A stretch of DNA of 64,000 nucleotides. It comes from Methylophilus medardicus. Its GTDB lineage: Bacteria > Pseudomonadota > Gammaproteobacteria > Burkholderiales > Methylophilaceae. Location of the stretch: positions 1,674,001 through 1,738,000 of the forward strand of contig NZ_CP040948.1 in NCBI RefSeq assembly GCF_006363955.1, read 5' to 3'. A program made the position numbers and the translations under genes. Below, piece by piece: positions 9,004 through 18,475 of the stretch; the stretch's first letter is position 1, and each line of letters begins with the position of its first letter. Below the pieces are notes generated by a model, which was not told where the DNA came from, made no database searches, and was given only the letters and a program-made list of their open reading frames with translations.

Positions 9004-10770
9004 ATGAGTCAAATGGTTGAAGTAGTCGTGCCGGATATCGGCAATTTTGAGAGCGTCGATGTGATCGAAGTGTTAGTCGCAGTGGGAGATACCATCGCGA
9101 AAGAAGATTCTTTGATTACGGTCGAATCTGACAAAGCCTCTATGGATATCCCATCCTCCCATGCGGGCGTGGTGAAGGCATTAAAAGTATCTGTTGGTGA
9201 CAAAATCGCCAAAGGCAGCCTCATTCTCGAACTTGAAACTGGCGAAGCGGCTGCACCGCAAACGCCTCCAGCCACAGAACCCGTTGCCGCACCGGCCGCG
9301 CAGGCACCCGTTACGCAAGCAGCGCCTTTGGCGGTAACCGCCACTGGCGAAAACGATATTACTTGCCAAGTGATGGTGCTCGGCTCCGGCCCGGGTGGTT
9401 ACACGGCTGCGTTCCGCGCTGCAGATTTAGGCTTAAAAGTCGTGCTCGTTGAGCGCTACCCTACCCTGGGCGGTGTTTGCCTCAATGTCGGCTGCATCCC
9501 ATCAAAAGCATTACTGCACACCGCTAAAGTCATTACGGAAGCCGAAGAAAGCGAACATCACGGCCTCAGTTTTGGTAAACCGAACATCGATCTGGATAAA
9601 CTACGCAGTTGGAAAGCCGATGATGTGGTGGGCAAGCTCACAGGCGGCTTGGCACAAATGGCGAAAATGCGCGGCGTCACGGTGGTGTCGGGGCTGGGTC
9701 AATTCACCAGCGCCCATCAGTTGGCCGTGACCGCAGCAGATGGCAAAGTGACTTTGGTCGGCTTTGAGAACGCCATTATTGCCGCAGGTTCGCAAGCCAC
9801 TAAATTCCCGGGCGCCCCTGAGGATGCGCGCATCATGGATTCGACTGGTGCGCTGGCACTGGCAGATATTCCTGCCCGCATGTTGGTGATTGGTGGTGGC
9901 ATTATCGGTCTCGAAATGGGCACCGTTTATGATGCCCTCGGCAGCAAAGTCAGTGTCGTCGAGTTTATGGATGGCTTAATTACCGGCTGTGACCGTGATT
10001 TGGTGCGTCCATTCCAAAAACGCATGGAAAAACGCTTTGAAAGCATCATGCTGTCGACCAAAGTTTCCAAGATTGAAGCCAAAGACGATGGCATTTACGT
10101 GGATTTTGAAGGCGCGAATGCGCCAAAAGACACACAAAAATATGATCGTGTTCTGGTATCTATTGGTCGTCGTCCAAACGGTAAGAACATTGGCGCCGAT
10201 AAAGCAGGCGTATTGGTAGACGAGCGCGGATTTATTGCCGTCAACAAGCAAATGCGTACCAACGTACCCCATATTTTCGCGATTGGTGATATTGTCGGGC
10301 AACCGATGCTTGCACACAAAGCCACGCATGAAGCCAAGGTTGCGGCCGAGGTCATTGCTGGCCACAAAGTGGAGTTTGTCGCCAGTGTCATTCCATCTGT
10401 CGCATACACTGACCCAGAAATTGCCTGGGCAGGGGTCACGGAAACGGAAGCCAAAGCCAAAGGGATGGAGATCGAAAAAGCCAGCTTCCCATGGGCCGCC
10501 AGTGGTCGCGCCTTGTCCGTTGCGCGGACTGAGGGGATCACCAAGTTAATTTTCGACAAAACCACGCATCGCGTCATTGGTGCGGGGATCGTTGGCGTCA
10601 ATGCGGGTGAGTTGTTAGCCGAGGCAGTGCTGGCGATTGAAATGGGCGCAGACGCACATGATCTGGGGTTGACCATTCATGCGCACCCAACGTTGTCAGA
10701 AACCGTTTGTTTTGCCGCCGAACTCAAAGAAGGCAGCATTACAGATATGCTGCCACCTAAAAAACGTTAA
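9004..10770 (+). CDS. lpdA: Dihydrolipoamide dehydrogenase (PDH E3) with N-terminal lipoyl domain
   Basis: E3 of the pyruvate dehydrogenase complex (588 residues), which re-oxidises dihydrolipoyl groups and passes electrons to NAD+. An N-terminal lipoyl domain (K44 in ESDKASMD) and an Ala/Pro linker (about 80-115) precede the flavoprotein. That part has the FAD site GSGPGG (127-132), the redox disulphide C159/C164 in [13 protein letters not shown], the NAD site GGGIIG and the C-terminal HAHPTLSE base. The extra lipoyl domain is typical of betaproteobacterial and neisserial PDH E3. An AAGG ribosome site precedes the ATG. It is separated from aceE-aceF by 6.5 kb of unrelated genes, so it must use its own promoter or that of the small gene before it. 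Confidence 0.95.
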   Translation: MSQMVEVVVPDIGNFESVDVIEVLVAVGDTIAKEDSLITVESDKASMDIPSSHAGVVKALKVSVGDKIAKGSLILELETGEAAAPQTPPATEPVAAPAAQAPVTQAAPLAVTATGENDITCQVMVLGSGPGGYTAAFRAADLGLKVVLVERYPTLGGVCLNVGCIPSKALLHTAKVITEAEESEHHGLSFGKPNIDLDKLRSWKADDVVGKLTGGLAQMAKMRGVTVVSGLGQFTSAHQLAVTAADGKVTLVGFENAIIAAGSQATKFPGAPEDARIMDSTGALALADIPARMLVIGGGIIGLEMGTVYDALGSKVSVVEFMDGLITGCDRDLVRPFQKRMEKRFESIMLSTKVSKIEAKDDGIYVDFEGANAPKDTQKYDRVLVSIGRRPNGKNIGADKAGVLVDERGFIAVNKQMRTNVPHIFAIGDIVGQPMLAHKATHEAKVAAEVIAGHKVEFVASVIPSVAYTDPEIAWAGVTETEAKAKGMEIEKASFPWAASGRALSVARTEGITKLIFDKTTHRVIGAGIVGVNAGELLAEAVLAIEMGADAHDLGLTIHAHPTLSETVCFAAELKEGSITDMLPPKKR

Positions 10771-10789
10771 ATTGCGTGTCACCACCCAC

Positions 10790-10827
10790 TGCAAACAAAA
10801 GCCCGCAATTGCGGGCTTTTGTTTGCA
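10790..10827. terminator. Perfect 38-bp palindrome, bidirectional terminator
   Basis: A 38-base perfect palindrome with no mismatch lies between the convergent lpdA and SPOR genes. Its G+C-rich core (GCCCGC/GCGGGC) is flanked by CAAAA/TTTTG, so either transcript would form a stem followed by U residues. It is a symmetric terminator serving both lpdA (rightward) and the SPOR gene (leftward). Confidence 0.85.
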
Positions 10828-10838
10828 TGCTCACCACT

Positions 10839-11657
10839 TTACTGACAAGGAATTTCTTTTAATACCGTGTCTGGAAAGTGTGACCGCGTTTTCTGTAAGT
10901 TGGTGAATTGCTGAGAGGTAACCTGCTGCAACTTAATCACTGCCTGACCACCATTGCGTGGTGCTTTGATCAGTAACTTCACGCCTTTACTTTTTAGATC
11001 GGCCATTAACTTGTCTGCCAGTTTTTCATCGCGAAATACGCCAAATGAAATCGCATGACGCCATTTGGGATCGTCCTGCACAATAAAAAAGTCTTCAACC
11101 CCTAGCTTGCGCAATTCGTCGGCTTTGGTTTGTGCCAGCTCAGCCGAAGCGAGCGGTGGTTTATAGATCCAGTAGCGCAGGTTGTCTGCGCCTGCACTTG
11201 TCATGTTGGTTTGCGTTTTGATGTTCATTTGCTGCGCCAAATTGGCGGCCTCAGTCACGCGATTCATATTAAATCCGCTCCACTCATAACAAGCCGTTTG
11301 CGCAACACTATGCGACTCTGATGGCTTGCTATCAGCCAATTTAGCATCAGCCGTTTTAACATCCGAGGCTTTGACCTCAGGTGCTTTGACTTCATTTTTG
11401 GATACATTAGGGCTGATCACTGGCGAGGGATCCGCAGCCACGGCATCTGCGGTGATCGCAGGGGCTGATTCAACGGCAGGGGCTTGCGCTACCGGCCGCT
11501 CTGGATAACTTGCTAATTGTTGCGGCGTGACCAATTTTACTTGCTCTGGATGAATTTCAGGCTTAAGGCTGCTCACGGCAGACATAGATGCATCGTATTT
11601 AAAATAAGCGAATGCGCCCAAGTTGGCCAGTAACAATATCCAGCATAAACGTTTCAT
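10839..11657 (-). CDS. SPOR-domain membrane-anchored protein
   Basis: A 272-residue protein with an N-terminal membrane anchor (about 4-18) and a long low-complexity region (about 35-120). The latter includes a heptad-like run of alternating VKA/DAK units. A C-terminal SPOR-like domain follows (about 125-225; NLRYWIYKPPL, then a FGVF strand). SPOR domains bind denuded septal peptidoglycan, so a role at the division site is the usual inference. It is the last gene of the leftward birA-coaX-SPOR run, 13 bases after coaX, and ends just before the palindromic terminator. Two cysteines (in TACYEW and at the extreme C-terminus) are unexplained. The specific partner is unknown. Confidence 0.8.
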   Translation of the reverse strand: MKRLCWILLLANLGAFAYFKYDASMSAVSSLKPEIHPEQVKLVTPQQLASYPERPVAQAPAVESAPAITADAVAADPSPVISPNVSKNEVKAPEVKASDVKTADAKLADSKPSESHSVAQTACYEWSGFNMNRVTEAANLAQQMNIKTQTNMTSAGADNLRYWIYKPPLASAELAQTKADELRKLGVEDFFIVQDDPKWRHAISFGVFRDEKLADKLMADLKSKGVKLLIKAPRNGGQAVIKLQQVTSQQFTNLQKTRSHFPDTVLKEIPCQ

Positions 11658-11670
11658 GGTTGTGCACTTT

Positions 11671-12447
11671 TCATTGGTCGATCTCCTCAGCCAGATAGGC
11701 CAAGCCCTTTAACACCAGATTATCCACAATAATGGCCTGCACGGCCAATGCCTGTGGCAAATATGCATGTAATAACTGTGCATCGCCCCCAGATAACACC
11801 AGCAAGGGATGGCAATCGCCCAGCGCTTGCAAACGTTCAAACTGCGAAGCCACAGACGCCGCCAGTGCTTGCAGGCAGCCTAACCACATGGCTTGTTGGC
11901 TATCTAGTGCGAAGCCAGGCGCCGGTGATGGCGCAGCAGGATAAGCATAATCGAGCTGTGCAGCCCCTTGTTGTAAACTTTGCCACATCAACCGTAAGCC
12001 CGGTTGTATGGTCCCACCGATAAATTTGGCAGCCGCATCGCTGACCACCAAAGCATCCAGCGTAAGTGCGGTGCCGGCGGTGGCGATCAAGGCAGACTGA
12101 CCATATTGGCGCCAAACCGCGACTAGGCTGCACCAGCGGTCACTACCTAACTGTGCTGGTCGATGGTAGGCGTTATGCAACCCCAAGGCAGTTGCTGGCG
12201 GCTGTATGCATTGCAAGCGCGGCGTTAGCGCACTCAGAGGTTGCAACCACTGCGGGCCAGCCACAAGACTGAGGCTAATATGTTCAGCCTCTGCCACGGC
12301 CTGTTGCAAGCGCTGTGCCGCTTTGCCACCCTGCAACCACTGCGTGTTGTCTAGCGCATTGATTTCCCAGCTCGCATCATCAGACGGCTGGGCCGGACAC
12401 CAAGCCCATTTCGTGCGCGTATTGCCGGCATCAATCAACAATCGCAT
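11671..12447 (-). CDS. coaX: Type III pantothenate kinase
   Basis: A 258-residue type III pantothenate kinase, catalysing the first committed step of coenzyme A synthesis. The N-terminal DAGNTRTKW matches the ATP-binding DxGNT motif of the ASKHA fold. The central ATAGTALTLDA and GGTIQPG segments are typical of CoaX and its pantothenate-binding region. The gene overlaps the end of birA by 13 bases on the same strand; birA-coaX is a common betaproteobacterial pairing of cofactor genes. No CoaA-type motif is present. The protein is Ala/Gln-rich but otherwise normal in length. Confidence 0.92.
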   Translation of the reverse strand: MRLLIDAGNTRTKWAWCPAQPSDDASWEINALDNTQWLQGGKAAQRLQQAVAEAEHISLSLVAGPQWLQPLSALTPRLQCIQPPATALGLHNAYHRPAQLGSDRWCSLVAVWRQYGQSALIATAGTALTLDALVVSDAAAKFIGGTIQPGLRLMWQSLQQGAAQLDYAYPAAPSPAPGFALDSQQAMWLGCLQALAASVASQFERLQALGDCHPLLVLSGGDAQLLHAYLPQALAVQAIIVDNLVLKGLAYLAEEIDQ

Positions 12448-13433
12448 GTCGCACTCCGTACACTGATTTCTCCGGCATTAAAGCGTTGCTGTCCATGTGC
12501 AGTTTCTACCAGCAAACTCCCCTCCTCGGCCACACCCAACACCTGCCCGGGGACCGTTTGGCCATTGGCTAATAACAGATTGACCGGTTGCTGATGGAAG
12601 GCATGATAACGCGTCCACGCGGCTTGAAAGTGCGTAAATCCGGACTCGGCGAACTGGCTCAGATGCAAGGCAAGTTGGCTTAAACAAGTGCCAAGCAACA
12701 CATTTGGATTGATGGGCTGTGCAGACAAGGCATTGAGACCCAGCACCGGTTGATCAATCTGGGCGGTCAGCTCGCTGGCGATTTCAAGGTTGAGGCCAAT
12801 CCCGATCACTGCCGCACTCGGTCCTTCCATGTCGCCTTGCAGTTCAATCAATATCCCCCCCAGCTTGTGCCAGTGGCCCTGATGCAGCACCAGTAAATCG
12901 TTCGGCCACTTTAATTGTACGGTGGTCAACCCCATGGCGTGTAATGCACGTACCAACGCGAGCCCTACCACCAGACTCAGACCAGACAAGCCTGCTGCAC
13001 CACATTGAAAACGCCACAACACCGAAAAGGTTAGGCTACCGCCTAATTGAGACAACCAGCTGCGCCCGCGACGACCACGGCCTGCGGTTTGAAGATGTGC
13101 CGCTACGCAAGTACCATGTGCGACGCCACGCGCACTTTCTTGCATGAGATACCGATTGGTAGAATCGACCTGTGCCAATAGCTGCACATGAAACCACGAG
13201 GCATATTCACCGCAAGCCTGCATCACCGCATCCACATCAAGCAAAGTCACTGGTTTGGGTAAGCGATAGCCACGCCCTCGCACCGAAAATACGGTAATGC
13301 CCAAGGTAGTGACCGATTGCATGGCGTTATAGATCGTGGCGCGCGTCACGCCAAAACGATGCGCAAGGGCCTCACCGGAATGAAACTTACCGTCGGCCAA
13401 GGCAGCCAATATCGGGAATGCCAGTTTATTCAT
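12435..13433 (-). CDS. birA: Biotin-protein ligase / biotin operon repressor
   Basis: A 332-residue BirA. The N-terminal winged helix (FHSGEALAHRFGVTRATIYN) suggests it represses as well as ligates. The ligase core has the biotinoyl-AMP loop GRGRRGRSW and KWPNDLL, followed by a small C-terminal domain. It activates biotin and attaches it to carboxylases. The frame extends upstream to a TTG at 13460, but the ATG at 13433 gives the N-terminus expected from E. coli BirA (start followed directly by the winged helix). Neither start has a clear ribosome site. The gene overlaps coaX by 13 bases and is divergent from glnS. Confidence 0.92.
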   Translation of the reverse strand: MNKLAFPILAALADGKFHSGEALAHRFGVTRATIYNAMQSVTTLGITVFSVRGRGYRLPKPVTLLDVDAVMQACGEYASWFHVQLLAQVDSTNRYLMQESARGVAHGTCVAAHLQTAGRGRRGRSWLSQLGGSLTFSVLWRFQCGAAGLSGLSLVVGLALVRALHAMGLTTVQLKWPNDLLVLHQGHWHKLGGILIELQGDMEGPSAAVIGIGLNLEIASELTAQIDQPVLGLNALSAQPINPNVLLGTCLSQLALHLSQFAESGFTHFQAAWTRYHAFHQQPVNLLLANGQTVPGQVLGVAEEGSLLVETAHGQQRFNAGEISVRSATCDC

Positions 13434-13602
13434 GAAATGACAGGAGACACATGCAATCAAAGCGGTTCATCTTAGCCCGCAGTGTAGCATACCGACCCGA
13501 AGTCGCTGCGGGATAAGCGCCGTAAACATGGCGTATTAATGGTTTTGGGTCAGGTCATGAAGCGTGTAAAATAGAGATACTTTAGAAACTTCAAGACCCG
13601 CC

Positions 13603-15402
13603 ATGTCGACAGAAAAAGAACCGATTCCAGCCGCCTCCAACTTTATTCGCGCCATTATTGATAAAGACCTCGCCGAGCAAAAATATGCGCTTAAAAAATG
13701 GGCAGGCTCGCCTGGTGATGCGGCACACCAAGCCAAAGGGTCGCTAGACTTTGCCAGCATCCGCACACGTTTTCCGCCCGAACCCAATGGCTATTTGCAT
13801 ATTGGTCACGCCAAATCGATCTTTTTGAATTTTGGCTTAGCGCGTGATTACAATGGAGTTTGTCATTTGCGTTTTGACGACACCAACCCAGAAAAAGAAA
13901 GCCAAGAGTATGTAGATAGCATCTCTGACATGGTGCAATGGCTAGGATTTGGATGGGACAACGCCACCCCAGGCGGCGGTATCGAGCACAATTTGTACTT
14001 TGCCTCCGATTATTTTGATGTGATGTATCAAGCGGCTGAAGCGCTGATCCAGCATGGTCATGCGTATGTTGACGAGCAAACTGCCGAAGAAATGCGTATC
14101 AACCGTGGCACTTTGACCGAGCCCGGCAAAGATTCCCCTTTCCGCGCCCGCAGCATCGAGGAAAACCTACGCATTTTCCGTGAAATGCGCGATGGCAAGC
14201 ACGCCGATGGCAGCATGATTTTACGCGCAAAAATTGACATGGCCTCGCCTAACATCAACATGCGCGACCCCGCCATTTACCGTATCCGTCGTGCGCATCA
14301 CCACAACACCGGTGACCAATGGTGTATTTACCCGATGTATACCTTTGCGCATCCGATTGAGGACGCGCTAGAGCAAATTACCCATTCCATTTGCACGCTT
14401 GAGTTTGAAGATCAACGCCCGTTTTATGACTGGCTCATGGCACGGTTGGTGGAAGCAAATTTGTTGGCGAACCCAGTGCCTTATCAGTATGAGTTTGCGC
14501 GGCTCAACCTAACCTATGTGGTGCTATCGAAGCGTAAATTGATTCAACTGGTGGAAGAGAAACATGTCAGTGGCTGGGACGACCCGCGCCTACCCACATT
14601 GGCCGGTGCACGCCGCCGTGGCTACACGCCTGAAGGCTTCAAACTGTTTACAGACCGCATTGGCGTGTCAAAAGCAGACTCTTGGATCGATTATAGTATT
14701 CTTGAAGACTGCATGCGCGAAGTGCTCAATGACGCTGCGCCCCGTAAAATCGGCGTGCTGGATCCGATCAAACTGGTGATCGACAACTATCCAGAAGGAC
14801 AAGAGGAAGACTGCTATGCCCCGAATCATCCGCAAAAACCGGACCTGGGTAAACGCATAGTCAAACTGTCCAAAGAATTATGGATTGAACGCGAAGACTT
14901 TATGGAAGAGCCCTCAAAAGGCTATTTCCGTTTGTTTCCCGGCAACATGGTGCGCCTACGCTACGGCTATGTCATCAAATGCCTGCACTGTGAAAAAGAC
15001 GCGTCCGGTCAGGTCACTGTCGTACATTGTGAATATCTACCAGACACCAAGTCCGGCACCCCGGGCGCAGACAGCGTCAAAGTCAAAGGCAATATCCACT
15101 GGGTCAGTGCGGCGCATGCATACCCTGCTGAAATTCGCTTGTATGATCGCCTGTTTAAAGCGCCACACCCAGGTGAAGGCAAAAACGATGATGGCTCTGA
15201 CCGCGATTTTCTACAGGACATTAACCCTGACTCAGTGACCACCATCTCTGCACAACTTGAGCAAGGCGCACAAGCGGCCCAAGCGGGAGATATTTATCAG
15301 TTTGAGCGCCATGGCTACTTTGTGGCTGACCGCAAAGACAGTGTGGCAGGCAAGCCCGTGTTTAATAGAACGGTGACACTTAAAGATCAATGGCAGAAAT
15401 AG
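13603..15402 (+). CDS. glnS: Glutaminyl-tRNA synthetase
   Basis: A 599-residue class I synthetase charging tRNA-Gln. The HIGH signature is at 66-69 (PNGYLHIGHAKS), the KMSKS equivalent VLSKRK is at 307-312, and the anticodon-binding C-terminal beta-barrels follow. The protein is about 45 residues longer than E. coli GlnS, with the extra length mainly at the N-terminus (about 45 residues before the catalytic core) and in the C-terminal region. A possible -10 (TAAAAT, 13567-13572) lies 30 bases before the ATG. The 3' end overlaps the start of the flavin reductase-like gene by 13 bases. Confidence 0.96.
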   Translation: MSTEKEPIPAASNFIRAIIDKDLAEQKYALKKWAGSPGDAAHQAKGSLDFASIRTRFPPEPNGYLHIGHAKSIFLNFGLARDYNGVCHLRFDDTNPEKESQEYVDSISDMVQWLGFGWDNATPGGGIEHNLYFASDYFDVMYQAAEALIQHGHAYVDEQTAEEMRINRGTLTEPGKDSPFRARSIEENLRIFREMRDGKHADGSMILRAKIDMASPNINMRDPAIYRIRRAHHHNTGDQWCIYPMYTFAHPIEDALEQITHSICTLEFEDQRPFYDWLMARLVEANLLANPVPYQYEFARLNLTYVVLSKRKLIQLVEEKHVSGWDDPRLPTLAGARRRGYTPEGFKLFTDRIGVSKADSWIDYSILEDCMREVLNDAAPRKIGVLDPIKLVIDNYPEGQEEDCYAPNHPQKPDLGKRIVKLSKELWIEREDFMEEPSKGYFRLFPGNMVRLRYGYVIKCLHCEKDASGQVTVVHCEYLPDTKSGTPGADSVKVKGNIHWVSAAHAYPAEIRLYDRLFKAPHPGEGKNDDGSDRDFLQDINPDSVTTISAQLEQGAQAAQAGDIYQFERHGYFVADRKDSVAGKPVFNRTVTLKDQWQK

Positions 15403-15965
15403 CCTCAGCCATGACACCGGTCGAATTATCAAAAGCATTTAGACTGCTTAATCATGGGCCCACCACGCTCATCACCTCGGCGCATGGCAGCCAGCGCAAC
15501 ATCATGGCCGCCGCCTGGGTCTGCGCTTTAGATTTTAATCCAGCCAAAGTCACGGTCGTGATTGATCGCAATACCTATACGCGTGAACTCATCGAGGCCG
15601 AAGGCACTTTTGCGATCAATCTACCCAGCGTGCAACAGATTGAAATGGTGAAGCAAGTTGGCAGTATTAGTGGACGAGATTTAGCAGACACTGACAAATT
15701 TGCAGAATACGGCATTGACACGTTTGCAGCACAAGCAATCACCGCACCGTTAATCACAGCCTGCGTGGCGTGGCTGGAGTGCAAAATCATCCCCGAGCCA
15801 CATAACCAGGCCACTTATGATTTATTTATTGCCGAAGTGGTGGCTGCACATGCCGATGCGCGCGTGTTTTCGGATGGCCGTTGGCATTTTGAGGGACATG
15901 ATGATTTACGTACTGTGCATCATATTGCCGGTGGCGTGTTTTACGCGACGGGCCAAGCCTGTTAA
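15390..15965 (+). CDS. Flavin reductase-like FMN-binding protein
   Basis: A 191-residue member of the flavin reductase-like domain family, which binds FMN in a split barrel. Family features are the N-terminal GPTTLITSAHGSQRNIMAAAWV strand-loop, the KVTVVIDRNTYTRELIE segment and the C-terminal HHIAGGVFY. Members reduce flavin for partner oxygenases or act as stand-alone reductases; the partner is not identifiable here. The start at 15390 lies inside the glnS end (13-base overlap); an ATG at 15411, 9 bases after the glnS stop, is an alternative. It is followed by a strong terminator, so glnS and this gene probably form a short operon. Confidence 0.82.
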   Translation: MAEIASAMTPVELSKAFRLLNHGPTTLITSAHGSQRNIMAAAWVCALDFNPAKVTVVIDRNTYTRELIEAEGTFAINLPSVQQIEMVKQVGSISGRDLADTDKFAEYGIDTFAAQAITAPLITACVAWLECKIIPEPHNQATYDLFIAEVVAAHADARVFSDGRWHFEGHDDLRTVHHIAGGVFYATGQAC

Positions 15966-15990
15966 CACTGTAACCTTCCCCCACCTCCGA

Positions 15991-16020
15991 AAGCCCTGCA
16001 TCCCCAGCAGGGCTTTTTTT
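15991..16020 (+). terminator. Rho-independent terminator after glnS operon
   Basis: A perfect 9-bp stem (AAGCCCTGC, 15991-15999, with GCAGGGCTT, 16007-16015) around a 7-base loop runs directly into an unbroken T tract to 16020. It lies 26 bases after the flavin reductase stop. This is a textbook intrinsic terminator. Confidence 0.93.
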
Positions 16021-16052
16021 ATTTAGGACAATTCCTACAGCAAAAGACAACA

Positions 16053-16082
16053 TTGACGGGCTTAATCGTGGTCGGCTTTAAG
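16053..16082 (+). promoter_or_regulatory. Candidate sigma-70 promoter of the sucrose operon
   Basis: TTGACG (16053-16058) and TTTAAG (16077-16082) are separated by 18 bases and lie about 180 bases before the sucrose-phosphate synthase start. The -35 matches consensus in 5 of 6 positions and the -10 in 4 of 6. A second, weaker candidate starts with TTGACC at 16121. The 299-base gap from 15966 to 16264 holds the terminator, these candidates and a leader hairpin, and no gene that I can support. Confidence 0.35.
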
Positions 16083-16182
16083 CGATCATTTTAGGAGTGA
16101 TGTTGAATAACGCGCTGTGCTTGACCATCAAAATCAGCGCAGTGGTAGACAACCATTTGCGATAAAGCCTTACTTCTAAGTC

Positions 16183-16199
16183 ACTCCACCCTGTGGAGT
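16183..16199 (+). other. Leader hairpin upstream of sucrose-phosphate synthase
   Basis: ACTCCAC (16183-16189) and GTGGAGT (16193-16199) form a perfect 7-bp stem with a 3-base loop, 65 bases before the start codon. Outer GCCT (16167-16170) and AGGC (16203-16206) can close a larger structure. There is no T tract, so it is not a terminator. It could stabilise or regulate the mRNA, or be an operator; the function is unknown. Confidence 0.4.
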
Positions 16200-16264
16200 A
16201 GCAGGCTATTCAACCGCGCCAGCGCAGCAATGCGTGCCCTTTTGTCATGAGTCGTTAGGTAGGT

Positions 16265-18472
16265 ATGCGTACACAAGCTAAATCCAAAAAAGAGCCTTTA
16301 TATGTATTATTAATCAGTGTGCACGGCCTGATTCGGGGCGAGCAGCTCGAGTTAGGCGTCGATGCAGACACGGGCGGACAATGCACCTATGTGCTTGACT
16401 TAGCCAAGGCGCTGGCAGCGCATCCGCAGGTGGCAAAAGTGGATTTGATGACGCGTCTGATCGATGACCCTGCGCTCGCCGCAGACTATGCGCAGCCAGA
16501 AGAGACGCTCAGTCAACATGCCCGCATCATCCGTTTTCCATGCGGACCCAAGCGTTATATGCGCAAAGAAACCTTATGGCCATATCTTGACCAGATGGTG
16601 GACCGCTGCCTGCATTATTTGCGACAACAAGGGCGCCTGCCTGATGTGATTCACTCGCATTATGCTGATGCAGGCTATGTGGGACGTCAATTATCAATGT
16701 TGCTTGGTATCCCGCTTATACACACCGGGCACTCGTTGGGTAGACCCAAGCAAGCGCGCTTGCTTTCGAGTGGTCGTAAAGCGGCTAATATTGAAAAGCA
16801 GTTTAATTTTGAACGCCGTATTGCCGAGGAAGAGGCGCTCATGCAACATGCCTCGCTTATCGTCACCAGTACACGACAAGAAATCGAATTGCAGTATGGC
16901 ATGTATCCGCACCCGGACCCAAAGCGATTCAAAGTGATTCCACCCGGCACTGATACCTCGCGTTTTTCACCTCCAGGTAGGCAGGCCATTGCACCCGCGG
17001 TTGAACAAAGCATTTACCGCTTTTTGCAGCAACCGAAAAAGCCGATGATCTTATGCATTTGCCGTCCCGAGATAAGAAAAAATATTAAAGGGCTGATTGC
17101 GGCGTATGGCAATAATCTGGCTTTGCAAAAACGGGCCAATTTGGTGCTGGTGGCTGGTTGTCGCGACAATATTCGTGCGCTAGAAAAATCACAGGCGACG
17201 GTGTTGAATGAATTATTACTGGATATTGATCAGTATGATCTCTGGGGCAAAGTCGCGATTCCTAAGCATCACGCGCAAGAGGCCGTGCCTGAGCTCTACC
17301 GGATGGCCGCAAAAAGTCGCGGTGTTTTTATCAATGCCGCCTTTACTGAACCCTTTGGTCTCACCCTGCTCGAAGCCGCTGCATGTGGTTTGCCGGTGAT
17401 CGCGCCAGATGACGGCGGGCCGCGCGACATTTTGGCGAACTGCCATCATGGCTTGCTCGTCAACACGCTCGATCCTATCGCGATGGGCGATACCTTGTTG
17501 GCCGCTTTATCAGACAAAACGCGCTGGCGCGCATGGGCTAAAAATGGTGTATTGAATGTCAAACGCCATTACACTTGGGCAGGGCACGTCAACAAATACG
17601 TCAAAGAAATCAGTGCTTTATTACACAAACAACGTAAAAATTGGCGCAAACAGCAGATCGCTTTACATCAAGGTAAATCGCCTATTCCACTTGCGCAACA
17701 CGCCTTCATTACAGACATCGACAACACCTTGCTGGGTCGCCGCGATGGCCAAGAAGCGTTAGTAGCATGGCTGATCGACAACGTCGGCTATACCGTGTTT
17801 GGCATTGCCACCGGGCGGCCAGTAGACAGTGCAATCCATATTCTGCGTAAACACCGCATCCCGATTCCGGATGTGCTGATCACCTCAGTCGGGTCAGAGA
17901 TTCACTACGGACTACGCCGCATCCCGGATATCGGCTGGGCCAACCATATTCGTCACCTGTGGCGTCGTGAAGATATTCAACAAGCATTAAAAGCGATCCC
18001 CGGCATCCGATTGCAGTCAGCAGATAACCAACGTGAATTTAAAATCTCTTATTTAGTAGACCCACAGGTGATGCCTACGGTGGACGACATTAGTCAGCAT
18101 CTGCGCGGACAAGGCCTTCATGCGCAATTGATTTATTCACACGGCGAGTTTCTAGATGTGTTACCAATTCGTGCCTCAAAGGGCCACGCCATCCGCTACT
18201 TGTCTTACAAGTGGGGCTTACCGCTGGCCAATTTTCTGGTATCTGGCGATTCAGGCAATGACATTGAAATGCTGACCGGTGACACCATGGCGGTGGTGGT
18301 TGGCAACCACAGTGAAGACCTCGCACATTTAAAAGGGGCACCACGTGTTTATTTTGCCGAAGCCACGCATGCTCACGGCATTTTAGAGGGCATGCAACAC
18401 TATAAATTCGGCATCCAACCGACCAAGGCGCAAGCACATACGCACAGCCAAGTCATCATGGAGGGCCGTTGA
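16265..18472 (+). CDS. sps: Sucrose-phosphate synthase with fused phosphatase-type domain
   Basis: A 735-residue sucrose-phosphate synthase. The N-terminal GT4 part has the fructose-6-phosphate-side DTGGQ motif near residue 37 and the nucleotide-sugar EPFGLTLLE motif (E362, E370). A C-terminal HAD-IIB domain (from about 478) has the phosphatase motif DIDNT (D484, D486) and GDSGND. It transfers glucose from UDP- or ADP-glucose to fructose-6-phosphate; whether the fused domain also removes the phosphate is not certain, although the catalytic aspartates are intact. No separate phosphatase gene is nearby, which favours a bifunctional enzyme. It leads an operon with amylosucrase (3-base gap) and an MscS channel. 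Sucrose is a compatible solute in several methylotrophs. Confidence 0.9.
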   Translation: MRTQAKSKKEPLYVLLISVHGLIRGEQLELGVDADTGGQCTYVLDLAKALAAHPQVAKVDLMTRLIDDPALAADYAQPEETLSQHARIIRFPCGPKRYMRKETLWPYLDQMVDRCLHYLRQQGRLPDVIHSHYADAGYVGRQLSMLLGIPLIHTGHSLGRPKQARLLSSGRKAANIEKQFNFERRIAEEEALMQHASLIVTSTRQEIELQYGMYPHPDPKRFKVIPPGTDTSRFSPPGRQAIAPAVEQSIYRFLQQPKKPMILCICRPEIRKNIKGLIAAYGNNLALQKRANLVLVAGCRDNIRALEKSQATVLNELLLDIDQYDLWGKVAIPKHHAQEAVPELYRMAAKSRGVFINAAFTEPFGLTLLEAAACGLPVIAPDDGGPRDILANCHHGLLVNTLDPIAMGDTLLAALSDKTRWRAWAKNGVLNVKRHYTWAGHVNKYVKEISALLHKQRKNWRKQQIALHQGKSPIPLAQHAFITDIDNTLLGRRDGQEALVAWLIDNVGYTVFGIATGRPVDSAIHILRKHRIPIPDVLITSVGSEIHYGLRRIPDIGWANHIRHLWRREDIQQALKAIPGIRLQSADNQREFKISYLVDPQVMPTVDDISQHLRGQGLHAQLIYSHGEFLDVLPIRASKGHAIRYLSYKWGLPLANFLVSGDSGNDIEMLTGDTMAVVVGNHSEDLAHLKGAPRVYFAEATHAHGILEGMQHYKFGIQPTKAQAHTHSQVIMEGR

Positions 18473-18475
18473 GTC

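Noticed and set aside
10095-10676. Antisense reading frame of 193 codons opposite lpdA
   Set aside because: Fully embedded in a conserved coding region, no recognisable motif, and composition mirrors the sense codons.
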